The notes under the pieces: generated by a model
Databases searched by the model: none
What the model was told of the DNA's origin: nothing
What the model saw: the letters and a program-made list of their open reading frames with translations, nothing else
Program-made: the position numbers and the translations under genes
Shown here: piece by piece, positions 23,801-38,425 of the stretch
How the letters are laid out: every line of letters starts with the position of its first letter
Numbering within the stretch: position 1 is the stretch's first letter
Source: Theodoxus fluviatilis
Lineage: Eukaryota; Mollusca; Gastropoda; Cycloneritida; Neritidae
DNA: 41,809 bases
NCBI GenBank assembly: GCA_034096865.1
Contig: JAWQFJ010020585.1
Coordinates: forward strand, 1-41,809
Direction of reading: 5' to 3'

Positions 23801-23878
23801 AATGGCCTTACATAGCCTACAAAGGCCGAGGCCGTAAAACACCATCCATCCATCCATCCATCCATCCATCCATCCATC
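23801..23878 (+). mobile_element. Non-LTR/SINE 3' end with (ATCC)n tail
   Basis: A hairpin GGCCTT (23,804-23,809) and AAGGCC (23,822-23,827) is followed by GAGGCCGTAAAACAC and then a (CATC)n tail at 23,842-23,878. Hairpin plus tetranucleotide tail has the same design as the 3' end at 11,547-11,588, but is from a different family. With module A upstream it could be one truncated retroelement spanning about 23,671-23,878. Confidence 0.6.
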
Positions 23879-24857
23879 TCCTCCAGTTTAGTGCAACGTT
23901 TGCAAAGGAAACCTAGTGACGTGTTTGCATTTAAAGAGAAAACCTGAACGCAAGGTTCCTTACTTATGAATGGGATTCTGTCCACACACAAATTGGACGC
24001 CTTCCGTGGAACGCAATTAGCCAAGCATGTGCCTTTTCAGGCAAAATCAGTCGTGTTTTTTAAAAAGTTAGAGAGCAGCAGCTACCAAGACGTAAGTAAT
24101 AGCGATGATGCGAGTCCTCTCCGACTGCCGTTACCCCCTCACTTCTCATTGGGAATCTGGGACGGAGAAGAACTTTTTCTGTGAGCGTTCCCCAATCCTG
24201 ATTCCTCACCTTTTCAACTTTTTTTCTTTCCCACTGTAAAAAAAGACGGAGACTACATTTGAATTTCCTCGGGAGAGGCAAGACATCCCATGAAAGAAAC
24301 ACGTGTATTGACGGAGGAAGGCCGAAACGGTCGACATAATTCCCGAAACGCACTCCCCGCGTAGCGCACATCGTCCAGTCACAGGCATCTCCACACCAGG
24401 GAAATCAGGAACATAAGAAAAACGCTGTCAGGACTAATGGAATGCCACACGTTCCTAGCTCAATACACTTACATTTGATCAGACGTAAGAAGATAGGATT
24501 GAAAGGTCTAACATTTTATCTCAGATACGTTTTCCCTCCATAAATTGCTTGGAAATGAGTGGCCTACTTTATATCGTCAATCTTTTGCATCTGTGTTCAA
24601 GAAACCTCACTCCATCCAATCTAGGATCCAATATGATGTTGTGTCCATGATGCAATCAACGAGCAAGGTTGCCACGTGAAAACTCCACATTCGGTGGTGT
24701 CTCGTCTATGACTTTAGAGTTACGCTAGTTTTCCTGCAGGAGAAATGGAGGGGCAGAAAAACACGCTGCAATTCAAACGCAATTACTAAGATTGGATGTG
24801 CTGAGATTGAAAAGGAGATGGCGCATGTTTCAGAGGCACTCTACTTGGCATAACAGC

Positions 24858-24859
<2 letters not shown>
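23879..24859. other. Unique DNA, no gene recognised
   Basis: No convincing frames or repeats. Confidence 0.5.
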
Positions 24860-24920
<61 letters not shown>

Positions 24921-24922
24921 TG
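24860..24922. repeat. (CT)n microsatellite
   Basis: A CT array of about 60 bp with GTC interruptions near its right end. Confidence 0.97.
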
Positions 24923-25154
24923 TCCTACAAATAAAATGCAAGCCACCCTTGACATTCTGGAAAATATCCGTTCGTCGTGCGTCACGATCAAGATGCAGAC
25001 TGATCTTTCCCCCCATAAAACATCTGCTCCGGCGAGATCTCTTTTGTCGTAGTTACCATGGAAACAGACAGACCATTTAAAATCAAGTCCTTCAGTGAGC
25101 CGATAATGCCATTTTTATCGCTATGCAATTCTCAAGTCGCGTCAACAAAAATGT
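24923..25154. other. Spacer between two CT arrays
   Basis: Unique sequence of about 230 bp. No gene seen. Confidence 0.6.
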
Positions 25155-25205
<51 letters not shown>

Positions 25206-25232
25206 GTCTGTCTCTGTCTCTCTCTCTGTCTG

Positions 25233-25276
<44 letters not shown>
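25155..25276. repeat. (CT)n array with periodic GT interruptions
   Basis: About 120 bp of CT repeats. The middle contains CTCTGTCTGTCTCTGTC units in two near-identical blocks, showing internal duplication. Confidence 0.97.
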
Positions 25277-25278
<2 letters not shown>

Positions 25279-26935
25279 AAACGACGCAGCTGCTTATGAT
25301 TCATTATACACTTAGTAGAAGCACTTTTTGTAACCTATTTTTAAAATGGACGCGAACAGTCACGTCAAAACAGGCATATCGTGCCCGCCTAATCAATTTA
25401 CATTAATGGCGTCGATCTTTTCCACCCAAGGCCAGGTTTTGTATAAACAATATCCACCAAGTCCACATTATATGTTCGACTCTCGAATGATGAAATTCGA
25501 AAAACTGCCATAGGACAAATCCAACGTTTCTATACCTCGTCAAGGAGAAACTAATTAACCCAAAAAACTATTTCATAGCATGCTGCAGAGAATATCCCAT
25601 CCAGTTGCGGGGGATTCTCTTTTTTTTCCATCAGTGCCACAGTCTGGCGACAGCCAATAAAGTAACCTAACAGCACGAATAAATCCGTCAGTGAATTACT
25701 TTGCTGACCGTTCGTTCAACAACAAGCTGCGCTTCTTGTCAAGTATATCGCTGGCAGCCAGAGACTGAGAGATCTGGTCAGAGGATGTTTACAGAGCAGG
25801 ACTGGAGTCCATTGGGAGCTTTTGATGGGGAGGAGATATAAAATGACAAATCGACACTGTTTTCAAATCTCTTTGCCCCCATCAAAAACAAATCTGCGAA
25901 TATTTACTCGGAGAGACGTCACATAGGGAAAGCTTTCACTTCCAGGTAAACACAGGGATTCAGATTCCGCGTACAGACGCTGCAACAATATTGGCTACAT
26001 CCAAAAATAAGTTCGGCAGCCATTTGACCCATTAAAACAGCCTGTCCTCTAAGGAGGGACAACTAATGCAAGCACTCTCTGCAAATGATGGTCTGGTCAA
26101 TGGGCCCAGAACTGAAATAAACCTATTGTTTGTTGGAGAGGCATCCGGCGATCTTCCCCGTTTCTAGTTCTTTCCACATAAAATACTTTTCACTCCCTAT
26201 TTCCGAATCTGCACCGGCTATTTTCTCCAGCAGGCACAGCCAGATGGACGCATTCGACCCGCTTCACTGGAGCTGTCGAAAGCATTCAAAAGCAGCCTGG
26301 AAATTGACTCTGCCTCCTTCACATCCACAAAAACACGCAGTTTTGGAAAGCTGGCGGTTGGAAAAGAGACGAGACAGCTAGACTCAGTCAGTCGGACCCT
26401 GCCAGAGGATGTTTTCGGCAAGACCGACCGGCAGCCAATACAGATGTTGCCCAGGCGGATAGACTGGCGCCAGCAGAATCTATCTCCGTAAACAAATCCA
26501 TTATTGATGAGAGACGTTCTCCGGCATAAGTTGAGACAGCAGCCACAGATCTGTCGGCGCTACCTTGGGCTGGGGCAGAGTGGGCTGAGGGGCGATGAAG
26601 ACTTGAGACGATGTTCCATGATACATGACCCGTCTCGCAAGTCCACCTAGCACACATAATAGGATCGGACACACGCCCGCCCACCGTAGACTCTCTGGCA
26701 GGGTTTCACAGGAACCTCTCAGCAGGTGATACGAGATGGCGGAGATGGGAGAAGGTTGCAATGATTTAAGAAGAGTCACCTTGACAGGTACGACGGCAAT
26801 GAGTATGATTATTTGTCTCGTGTATATAGAGCAGGTGTTATATACGAGCCGGATCGTGTGCATGCATGCAAGCAAGTGTGTGAGGTTGGTGTGTTATTTA
26901 CGGGTACGTGCCTGTGTGCATGACAATATTGGTTT

Positions 26936-26936
<1 letters not shown>
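25277..26936. other. Unique DNA, no gene recognised
   Basis: About 1.65 kb with only short frames. No transposon ends or tandem repeats noted. Confidence 0.5.
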
Positions 26937-27612
<676 letters not shown>

Positions 27613-28493
27613 GATACAGGAAAAATCGAACTGGTGGCGGGGTGTAAATTTGAGATGTTTGCTGTCATGACGTGAATCAATGCCACGCTTTCAACAGGAA
27701 GCTCCAATCAGTTACGGAGCTGGGTGGCCGACACCCCAGAGCTCTAAAGGGTGAATAAGGGCTCAATACATTTCCCAGGCTCCTCGCTCCTGAAGCACGT
27801 GATGGACAGGCATTGTGTCGAGCATCAAGGGGAGGGACGGGTCCAAATGGAACGGAGACATCCGTGACAGCATCATCACTGCTCTCCACAACCAACCAGG
27901 ATTATTCCCAATGCAATTGCCCACGAGGATCTCCTAATTGATGTCTCATTTGAAGGACGGTCTCATTTCAGATGCCAAAAACTTCTATCCATTGCGAGTT
28001 AGGGGCTTTGAGGTAGTCTGCCAATGACGGTACACTGGGAGGTGTAATTCGATACTGCCTGAAGCGACTTCCTTACGTCCATCACTTGCGTTGGTTCGTT
28101 TTTGCCTCCCGCATCTCACACTACAAACTTGTTTGGATCACCCCAAAACCGTGGTGCACGCAACGATGGTGAAATGGCACCGCAAATCTAAAGAAAGAGA
28201 ATTAAGTACACCTTTCTTCGCATCAGACAAGGAATTTTCTTCTCTTATTTTTATAGCCGAGTACGGTATATAAGTTGATGGTTCGTGGTCATTCACGATT
28301 TCACTGCCCCCATCCCCTGCGCGTGACGACTGTGAACTTGCGACTGATTGTGATGGTCATGTATTTAGATGGATAATCCTGTATGGAAAATATAAAAGGA
28401 AAAGGTGTGGTTTTATATAGCGACAGCACCAATATATGGGTCTCAAACCGCTTTACACTTTACCCCCTGATCAATAGACCGCTTAATCAGTGG

Positions 28494-28494
<1 letters not shown>
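27613..28494. other. Unique DNA with a TATA-box-like site
   Basis: No gene recognised. GTACGGTATATAAGTTG near 28,261-28,277 contains a consensus-like TATATAAG, with possible initiator sequence about 30 bp downstream (GTCATTCACG). No coding sequence follows, so I treat it as chance or, at best, a weak promoter candidate. Confidence 0.3.

Positions 28495-28551
<57 letters not shown>
28495..28551. repeat. (CA)n microsatellite
   Basis: A pure CA array of about 57 bp. Confidence 0.98.
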
Positions 28552-28552
<1 letters not shown>

Positions 28553-29999
28553 GATACACACTACAATACATAAATACTAAGCACTGAATCGCATCTGCGG
28601 TTCAAGACAGCATACGTGACGTAAGCCTATTTGCCGCATGCCAGTCACAGCAACTGCGCTCACAGCCGAACGAAGCGCCTACGTAACGTGACGCAGCCAA
28701 CGAGAGAGATCTGTGCTGTCATGCCTCACAAGTTCCTACAAGGCTGGGGGCCTCTCCTGTCTTGTTCCATTGCCAGACACGAACCCTTGAGGACCAGCGG
28801 TGTCCTCCGACACAAGGACGAGAGCGCGCCGAGAATGCCAGACTGCACGCTCGGCTGGAGAGCCCTCGAAGCCGCCACTCTCCAAGACTCCAGTTCCAGA
28901 CAAGCCTCAGTCCATGTACACGCACTCAAAGCTCGCCCCCTCCGCGCTCGCTAGACTGCGGTCCAAAGAGTTCCTGTCATCTCAAAGAGTTCTCCATGAA
29001 GAGCCACCGACATGCCCTGCAGCGAGCACCACAACGATTCCCCGTTCTGCAGCCCGGTGAATATGCGGATTCCGGTGCTGGCACACGAAATGACATGCAA
29101 AGTGGATGCATATGGAGGAAATTCAGGGAAGCCTCTTCTTTCCTGAAACAACAGCCATGCTCAAGTAGTGTTATGAAAGAATACGGTCTTCCAAACGAGA
29201 ATGATCAAATCGGATGTACGCAAGTGCTTGGAGTAGAACATTGGCATGACTTCATGATCCACCGCCGCCAGAAGGAATGGTTTCATACGAAGATGTTGAC
29301 TTCCAGAACGAATGTCAGGGTGGAACTGCTGCATGTTGTTATTCGTGTGTAGAGAAGAGTGAAGGAAAAAGAGGTTCGGGGGAAACATCTGGTACTTTTG
29401 CTACAGGAAAGCAGTACTTCATAAAGAAATGAGTTCAGTCTTCCATAAAGCCACGATATAAAGGTGGAAAGGCACATTCGTGCTGATCCAAAAAAGAAAA
29501 AAAGAAAAACTCAGACTGCAACAGCTGCATCGACAGCGCAGCAAAAATTTTACCGAAGCAGAGGGTGGAAGGCAATCTAGAAGACAAAGATCTGGAGAAT
29601 GCGGGGCCTGCAGTCTCTAAGTCTGCCTCCTTGATGACAGACAATCCACGCACTTTCGCCTCAGCCTGAAGGTCGGGGTTTCCTCTCTGTACTGCGCTGC
29701 CGCAGCTGGAATTCGGTCGGAGGCCGTTGAGACTTTCGCAGTTCATCAGCTACACCCGAGATCTAAAGTGCAAAACCGTCAGTAAGGTTGCGTTCACCCG
29801 TCTTATGCCATGCCACTCATTTCAGCTCAGTCGTCTATAGCCGAGATACTCGTTAATCTTCCCTTTTCTTTGGACATTTTCTGGGGAAATTGCAAGGGAA
29901 AACGCGCGAGTGAGCACGTACGTGCGAGCCAATCGATGTACCATTGCGTTGTTGTCGATGTGGGTGTTAAATTGGAGAGGAGGAGGAGGAGGAGGGGGG
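28552..29999. other. Unique DNA, no gene recognised
   Basis: A plus-strand frame of 196 codons (28,762-29,352) stays open here, but other frames on both strands are open across its first 250 bp as well. Its amino-acid content is unremarkable and there is no known domain, so I do not call it a gene. Confidence 0.4.
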
Positions 30000-30033
30000 T
30001 GGGAGGTGGGGGGGGGGGGGGGGGGGGGGGGGG
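30000..30033. repeat. Poly-G run, about 25 G
   Basis: A GGAGGA-type purine tract leads into GGTGGGAGGTGG and then a long pure G-run. It can form a G-quadruplex, and its true length is uncertain. Confidence 0.9.
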
Positions 30034-31223
30034 CGCTATATGCAAGTCGTGAAAGTTGCCGAAAGTGAAAAAACCTCGAAAATGGAACAAAGTTCAAATG
30101 GAACTAAAGCAAGTCCATGCATAACTCCTTGGAGGAAATTCTTGATCTGATTACCCTCACACTCATAAGCACTTGGCGCAAAATCTCTTTCCTTGGCAGT
30201 TCATCCTATCTCCCTACCATCAGATATTCCTGTCCGGGTTAACATCAGTACTCTTTTTGTTCCCACAATGGGAGCCTCGGTCTCTCCAGAACTTAGAACT
30301 TGACCCTAGACGCCTCCGATAAGGCGAAACCGCGATTTCCATTACTGGCTGCGCTAACACACGCTTTCAGCAGCACCGATACCGCACGCTGAACTGCGCC
30401 TTTTCCCACCCGAGTCATCCCCAAGCTATCTGGGACTGGGCCGGGATGTTTCCCCTTCCGTTCCGATAACAACCCGGACCTCCTCCGGACACGGTGTCAA
30501 GCCCGACTCCCCCACTGCCGTCATTAGGAGCCCACACTCCAGCCTCCCCTTGTCTGCCAGGGAAACAAAAGCCTGTACAAACGCCGAGATTGCCACGGAA
30601 GAAATCCAACCAAGATTCCACACGAGGCAGCCCCGTTGCCAGAGAAATCTCTGGAGCACCCATACCGTTGCAGACCACGTGCACCCGACGCTGTTCGAGT
30701 TCGCGTTGACCCAGCCCATGACTTTTTTTGTTTTCGTTTTTTCCCGTGTTGCCTTCGCGTGTTTCGCGTGCACAGCACTGCAGTGAGAGAGTAGACATAA
30801 TACCCGTGGTTGCTTTTGCCCCGAAATGTCATTTTCCGACCACACTAACCAAGCAGAGCGAGCGCCTTGTTTCCGGTGCTCGCGACTGCAGCGTGCATGA
30901 GGGACCGTACCGAGTGAGCAAAAATAATACCACTGTTATTGTAGTTGCCTGCCAAGGCTCGAGGCGGCGCCGCTAAAATAGCGCAAGTTATGTTTCCTAT
31001 AATTATATGTGTCTTGCTTCAGAAACGATTCGCTATGGGTGATGGGGAAGAAAAAAAGAGGAACCAGTTTCGCTGCGTCTATATGAGTACCCTCTTCAAC
31101 TGCCAGAGCGCCACAGAGCGAACATGAAGCGCGCTTTTGTTGCCTTCCAGTGCTACCCCAGCTGCCCCGGGAGCCGGGAAGAACGCATCTCTTTCGAAGT
31201 ACAAAGCTGCTGTGTTTGCCTCT
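30034..31223. other. CpG-containing unique DNA, no gene recognised
   Basis: Only short overlapping frames. CpG remains frequent up to the minisatellite, in contrast to the block starting at about 32.65 kb. Confidence 0.45.
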
Positions 31224-32134
31224 CTAGAATATATCGTGTAGCTGTGCACCTGACTGCTGCTCTAGAATATATCGTGTAGCTGTGCACCTGACTGCTGCTC
31301 TAGAATATATCGTGTAGCTGTGCACCTGACTGCTGCTCTAGAATATATCGTGTAGCTGTGCACCTGATTGCTGCTCTAGAATATATCGTGTAGCTGTGCA
31401 CCTGACTGCCTCTCTAGAATATATCGTGTAGCTGTGCACCTGACTGCTGCTCTAGAATATATCGTGTAGCTGTGCACCTGATTGCTGCTCTAGAATATAT
31501 CGTGTAGCTGTGCACCTGACTGCTGCTCTAGAATATATCGTGTAGCTGTGCACCTGACTGCTGCTCTAGAATATATCGTGTAGCTGTGCACCTGACTGCT
31601 GCTCTAGAATATATCGTGTAGCTGTGCACCTGACTGCTGCTCTAGAATATATCGTGTAGCTGTGCACCTGACTGCTCTCTAGAATATATCGTGTAGCTGT
31701 GCACCTGACTGCCTCTCTAGAATATATCGTGTAGCTGTGCACCTGACTGCCTCTCTAGAATATATCGTGTAGCTGTGCACCTGACTGCCTCTCTAGAATA
31801 TATCGTGTAGCTGTGCACCTGACTGCCTCTCTAGAATATATCGTGTAGCTGTGCACCTGACTGCTGCTCTAGAATATATCGTGTAGCTGTGCACCTGACT
31901 GCTGCTCTAGAATATATCGTGTAGCTGTGCACCTGACTGCTGCTCTAGAATATATCGTGTAGCTGTGCACCTGACTGCTGCTCTAGAGTATATCGTGTAG
32001 CTGTGCACCTGACTGCTGCTCTAGAGTATATCGTGTAGCTGTGCACCTGACTGCTGCTCTAGAATATATCGTGTAGCTGTGCACCTGACTGCTGCTCTAG
32101 AATATATCGTGTAACTGTGCACCTGACTGCTGCT
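31224..32134. repeat. 38-bp minisatellite, 24 copies
   Basis: The unit starts CTAGAATATATCGTGTAGCT, continues GTGCACCTGA, and ends in a short linker. The array length of 911 bp equals 24 units of 38 bp less one base (one copy, at about 31,670, is 37 bp). Two linker types alternate in blocks: CTGCTGCT (most copies) and CTGCCTCT (the unit junctions near 31,220, 31,410 and 31,710-31,830). Other variants are GATTG (about 31,367 and 31,480), GAGTATA (about 31,985 and 32,023) and GTAACTG in the last copy. The unit contains the palindromes TCTAGA, ATATAT and GTGCAC. It encodes no continuous protein. Confidence 0.98.
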
Positions 32135-33286
32135 CTAGCGCAAGATGAATGGAAGTGCTCTGACTGAGCCAGGACGTTAATTTATCGCCTTCTTGCGACC
32201 TACCACACGACGAAATGAGGATGAAACATGGACGTGGTTATATTCAGAAACTAAGGAAACGCAGTTCCTCTTCCTCTGCTTCCCCCCTTCTCTCTCTCTC
32301 TCTCTCTTCTCTCAGTTCTGCATTTTCTCCCCTTCACTTCTATGATATTCTCCAATCTTGCTTCAAAACAAAAAAGACAAACAAAACCGGAAAGCACTTG
32401 CGATAACGAGGCCCTACGATAACTTGAGACGACGTCGCTCATCTTTCTTTGGTTGGCAGATCCCAGGAGTACGTTCTTAACTGTGCGTTACTACTGGCAG
32501 ACGCCACGAAGACCTTGCAGACGAGGTAGAGAAGGTTGCAGAAGTTATCTCCCTTGTCTCAGAGCGCTACTTGGATAATCCAAAAGCGCCGTAAACCTCA
32601 TAATCATCAGCAATAATATTGCTTGTGTATTATAAACCCGCAATCTGCAAGCTTTACATTATTATAAATTGCTTCCTTTTCCATATCTGGTCATTTTGTA
32701 GTATATCAGCAACAACTTGTAGTTCTTTGTTACACACTAATCCAGCTTACAAAATACACTGAAAACTTGATATTTAAATCAATTATTTAAAATAATCATA
32801 AACCTAATGAAAGCCACAAAAAAAGAGAACACAACGCATTTGACAAAAAAGAAAATTGTCATGATCCAAACCAAAATTTTTGGGGTTTATTTTCTTTTCA
32901 TATTCAATAAACCTTTTTCATACACCAAAGACATTAGACATTTTCTGTTGCCAACAATGAAATAATGTCTAACAATTCCAGTGTCACTGAACACCATAGC
33001 ACCACTTGTTTAACATCACTGAAAACATACATATTAGAACAACTTTTTTAAAAGCAAAAAGAGAAAACAAGTGTAAATAAAATGCAAATGCCAAGCAAAG
33101 TAATACTACTGTATATGTTGTCTTACTGAATCACCAAATTGGTACACAGCAATTGTAACAGATTACATGTAGATAGATCCGCAAAATCCATAAAGAATGC
33201 TTGCTTGAGAATTGTGCAGTCTCAATAGTGAAACTCATAATACAGACATCTCCATCCCACTTTCCACTCTCAAATCAATACATCTA

Positions 33287-33290
<4 letters not shown>
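32135..33290. other. Transition into AT-rich, CpG-poor DNA
   Basis: Up to about 32,645 CpG is still present; beyond that it nearly vanishes and AT content rises. A short (TC)n tract lies at about 32,288-32,309. A TTTATT at 32,886-32,891 is AATAAA on the minus strand and could end a leftward transcript, but no coding sequence is tied to it. Confidence 0.5.

Positions 33291-33373
<83 letters not shown>
33291..33373. repeat. (CT)n microsatellite
   Basis: A pure CT array of about 83 bp, followed by a C/CA-rich tract to about 33,421. Confidence 0.98.
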
Positions 33374-33378
<5 letters not shown>

Positions 33379-34342
33379 CCCCACCCCCACCCCACCCACT
33401 TACCCCCCACCCCCCCACCCCCAGATAGACAACTATACCTCCCAAATAGACAGCCCAGCCTCCCCCAATAGATTTCCTCACCCTAAATCTTGATGCCTAA
33501 CCTGTGAGTAATGTCAATCCCCAGCTGTGTAAACAGGGATGGATGCAAGGCAGGCTGTCCCAGACAGATGGCTCTGCAGATATTTTTTCAATAAACTCAG
33601 GGGACCTACAGGCCTGCCTCTCCCCAATGCACTGTCCCACCAGGGAAAGGACAAACAAACACACCATTCATCAGCACAAGCAAACACAAACTATGAACCT
33701 TGCACCACTGAATGCACCATGGGCAACCAATAATAACAGGGGGGTGACATTTTCCTACAGAGAAATACTGCAGATCATCAAAATCCTCTGTAAGAGGTTC
33801 AGTTCATGCTATGATTCTGCCATCTAAACCGAGGAGTTTTTTTCCGCAGGAACTTAATAACAGCATAGACACTGAAATGTATTATTATTCCAGTGAGGCC
33901 AACAACAAAAAATGGTAGTGGTTACAGTGACCCAACTGACCATTTCTTTTCTGCTGTCCCAAAACTTTTTTCAGACTTTGAAGAAAAAAGAGGAGGGATG
34001 GGTGGGTGGGGTGAAGGAGAGGGAATTGATGGTAATCAATTAATTGTGTGCTGTTTCATCTCCCCTGCCTTAGCAAACACTATTGAAGTTTAAAAAAAAG
34101 TTTTTTCAGCAAAAGAGAAATTGCGATTTACATTCCATCTGGCCTCATCTATTACCAAAACAAAACAAAAAGTTCAGGCTGAACTACTGACCCTATTTTT
34201 TCTGGTCATGTTACCATAACCACAACTATTTTTTGTTTGGCCTAAACAAAAATTGAATGAATGAATGGATGGACAAAATTACAGGATGAATCAATGAAAG
34301 AAAGAATGAATAGACAAACCAAGGGAGGAAGGGAGGGAGGGA
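33374..34342. other. CpG-poor unique DNA
   Basis: No gene seen. Composition (AT-rich, almost no CpG, many TG/CA) fits intron or untranslated sequence of a methylated transcription unit. Confidence 0.45.
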
Positions 34343-34459
34343 GATGGATGGATGGATGAATACATGGATGGATGGATGGATGGATGGATGGATGGATGGA
34401 TGGATGGATGGATGGATGGATGGATGGATGGATGGATGGATGGATGGATGGATGGATGG

Positions 34460-34495
<36 letters not shown>

Positions 34496-34521
34496 ATGGA
34501 TGGATGGATGGATGGATGGAT
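34343..34521. repeat. (ATGG)n microsatellite, about 178 bp
   Basis: A nearly pure ATGG array with single interruptions (a GAATACATGG near 34,358 and one GACGG near 34,467), preceded by a GGAA/GGAG tract. Confidence 0.98.
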
Positions 34522-35150
<629 letters not shown>

Positions 35151-35231
35151 TGCACATGTAAGTGTGTAAACAATGTTTTCACATTATTTTATGCTTGTGT
35201 GCACTTGGATACATACACACACATACAAACA

Positions 35232-35236
<5 letters not shown>

Positions 35237-35267
<31 letters not shown>

Positions 35268-35278
35268 CACCCCCCCCC

Positions 35279-35309
<31 letters not shown>

Positions 35310-35312
35310 ACA
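35237..35312. repeat. (CA)n with embedded poly-C run
   Basis: CA repeats on both sides of a C-run of about 26. Confidence 0.95.
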
Positions 35313-36939
<1,627 letters not shown>

Positions 36940-37402
36940 TGTGACAGATTCATGTTTTACCCTCTTTATTGCTTTAATGATTTAAGCGTGTTTTTAAGAC
37001 TGAAGCATCACACCACTACCACTATGAATTGTGTGTTTATGCATGTTTTAAGTAAGGAATATTTAATGATATAGAAGCCAGCCAGACCTCAAATAAATGT
37101 AGTATGTTAAGCAACCAGCCATGCCTTGAAAAGAGATTACTGTGGTGAAGTCTTGTGGAAACAGTGAACCGGTTTCCAGTTTGGGCGCCAAGCTTTGAGC
37201 CCAGAGAATTTGTGCTGACTGTGCGAGACTTTGAACACAGTGGGACGAAAATGCGCCAATTTTCTCTTCTTTCCCATTGGCCCAGAGTAGTGAACTTTTA
37301 AGAGTTTGGGCGGTAGAAAAGTGCTTAGTCAGCAGGCGCCAAACATCCCCTTCTTCCCATTGGTGAGTCTCTGAGACTCTCAATGGAGACATGGGAGCAG
37401 GG

Positions 37403-37410
37403 GATAAATA
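37403..37410 (+). promoter_or_regulatory. TATA-like box of the LTR
   Basis: GATAAATA lies within AGGGGATAAATACAGACAGC, and is duplicated in the 3' LTR at 41,535-41,542. Transcription would start about 25-30 bp downstream, at the edge of the 16-bp repeats. Inferred from sequence resemblance only. Confidence 0.5.
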
Positions 37411-37436
37411 CAGACAGCAGTCTGCTAGCGGGGTCG

Positions 37437-37500
37437 CTGGCGTGTTTGGGGGCTGGCGTGTTTGGGGACTGGCGTGTTTGGGGACTGGCGTGTTTGGGGA
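37437..37500 (+). repeat. Four 16-bp tandem repeats inside the LTR
   Basis: The unit CTGGCGTGTTTGGGGA occurs four times (the first ends in G), then a partial fifth (CTGGGTGTTTG). The same array is at 41,569-41,632 in the 3' LTR with the same copy number. Its position just after the TATA-like box makes it a candidate transcription-start or enhancer repeat. Confidence 0.9.
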
Positions 37501-38000
37501 CTGGGTGTTTGCCCCTCTGCTGGGAGCGAGAGAATACAATCATGGTATCAGTTAAGGCCAGTCTGACCTAAGGGAGGACAGGGAATGGTTTCCCTCCCCA
37601 CCCTCCTTCAACCCACCGCCTCCAGCCCCCCTGGATGGAGGACATGCGGGCAGCCGCTCCCTGACAAGCTGCAACCGAAGCGGAGATGACCAATGACCCC
37701 GCCACCCCCTCGGCAGGACCCGCCAATGCCTCCGTCGACACCCCCTCCACCCTCCAAGACAACCCCCTTCAGGAGCAGCCATGGGGTCAACTGCCCTGAC
37801 CCCCCCTTCAGCACAGACAACCACAGGGTCACGCCGCCCTGACACCCTTCAGCTTTCCTCCACAGAACGGACTCAGTGAACTCAGATAAGTTTTTACCAT
37901 GATACAGAAAAGGCTGGCTGGCTAAAATTAGGATTGAACAAAGGAGTTTCATGCATGCAAATTGATTTACCAATCATTGTTTTGAATCACTTCCAGAATC

Positions 38001-38006
38001 ATTAAA
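38001..38006 (+). terminator. Possible LTR polyadenylation signal ATTAAA
   Basis: ATTAAA is followed about 25 bp later by a GT/T-rich stretch (CTCTGTGTCCTT), the usual arrangement at a cleavage site. Another AATAAA (37,093-37,098) lies upstream of the TATA-like box, so it cannot serve the element's own transcript in the 3' LTR as easily. Confidence 0.4.
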
Positions 38007-38168
38007 GTTCCTTATTAATTATCAACTCTGTGTCCTTACGTCATTGCATGAGTGTGAGAGAAAATTAACCTGTGCGTTCCTCCTCCACCAGAAGTAACCC
38101 CTAGACAAGAGCATATAGCTCCGAGCCTGTGTTTTCCCATAGCACAGGAGGAGGTAACGTCACAGAAA

Positions 38169-38186
38169 TGGGGGCTCGTCCATAGA
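38169..38186 (+). promoter_or_regulatory. Primer-binding site, tRNA-Pro type
   Basis: TGGGGGCTCGTCC (38,169-38,181) is the 13-base sequence complementary to the 3' end of tRNA-Pro that is known from other LTR elements. It starts four bases (GAAA) after the LTR end. The following bases (ATAGA) depart from the usual 18-base match, so pairing is likely 13 bp. Confidence 0.85.
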
Positions 38187-38425
38187 TTTAAGTCAGTAAA
38201 TGTAGTTGTGGAAATTTTCTATCTCTGATACAGAGTAGACACTCCCTTTGGTCGAAACTGTTGTGTTGTGTCATGATATGTCACTCATCATGCATTGATA
38301 GAATTGTTGAGGGTACCCTCACATGTGAAATCTTGCTGCCTGCATTATTTTTTTGATTGCATGAATTTAGGTTGAAGTTGCTCTGTGACCTTTTTGTACT
38401 GCCTGTGGGTTCTTCCTGTGTCGCT

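Larger units (their letters stand above)
36940..38164 (+). repeat. 5' LTR, 1,225 bp
   Basis: It starts TGTGAC and ends GTCACA, six-base terminal inverted repeats with canonical TG...CA ends. Inside are GATAAATA (37,403-37,410), a plausible TATA box, four 16-bp repeats just downstream, and ATTAAA (38,001-38,006), a plausible polyadenylation signal. This order suggests U3 to about 37,430 and R running towards about 38,020. The stretch is CpG-containing, unlike the DNA into which it inserted. Confidence 0.93.

Noticed and set aside
28261..28277. TATATAAG promoter candidate
   Set aside because: No coding sequence or clear initiator follows; a single TATA-like word is expected by chance in 42 kb.
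28762..29352. 196-codon plus-strand frame
   Set aside because: No known motif, and overlapping frames on both strands are equally open in its first half.
31224..32134. CRISPR-like array
   Set aside because: The copies are directly contiguous without unique spacers, and the context is eukaryotic; it is a minisatellite.
37063..37539. 158-codon minus-strand frame, repeated at 41,195-41,671
   Set aside because: It lies inside the LTR and is antisense to the element. It appears twice only because the LTR is duplicated.
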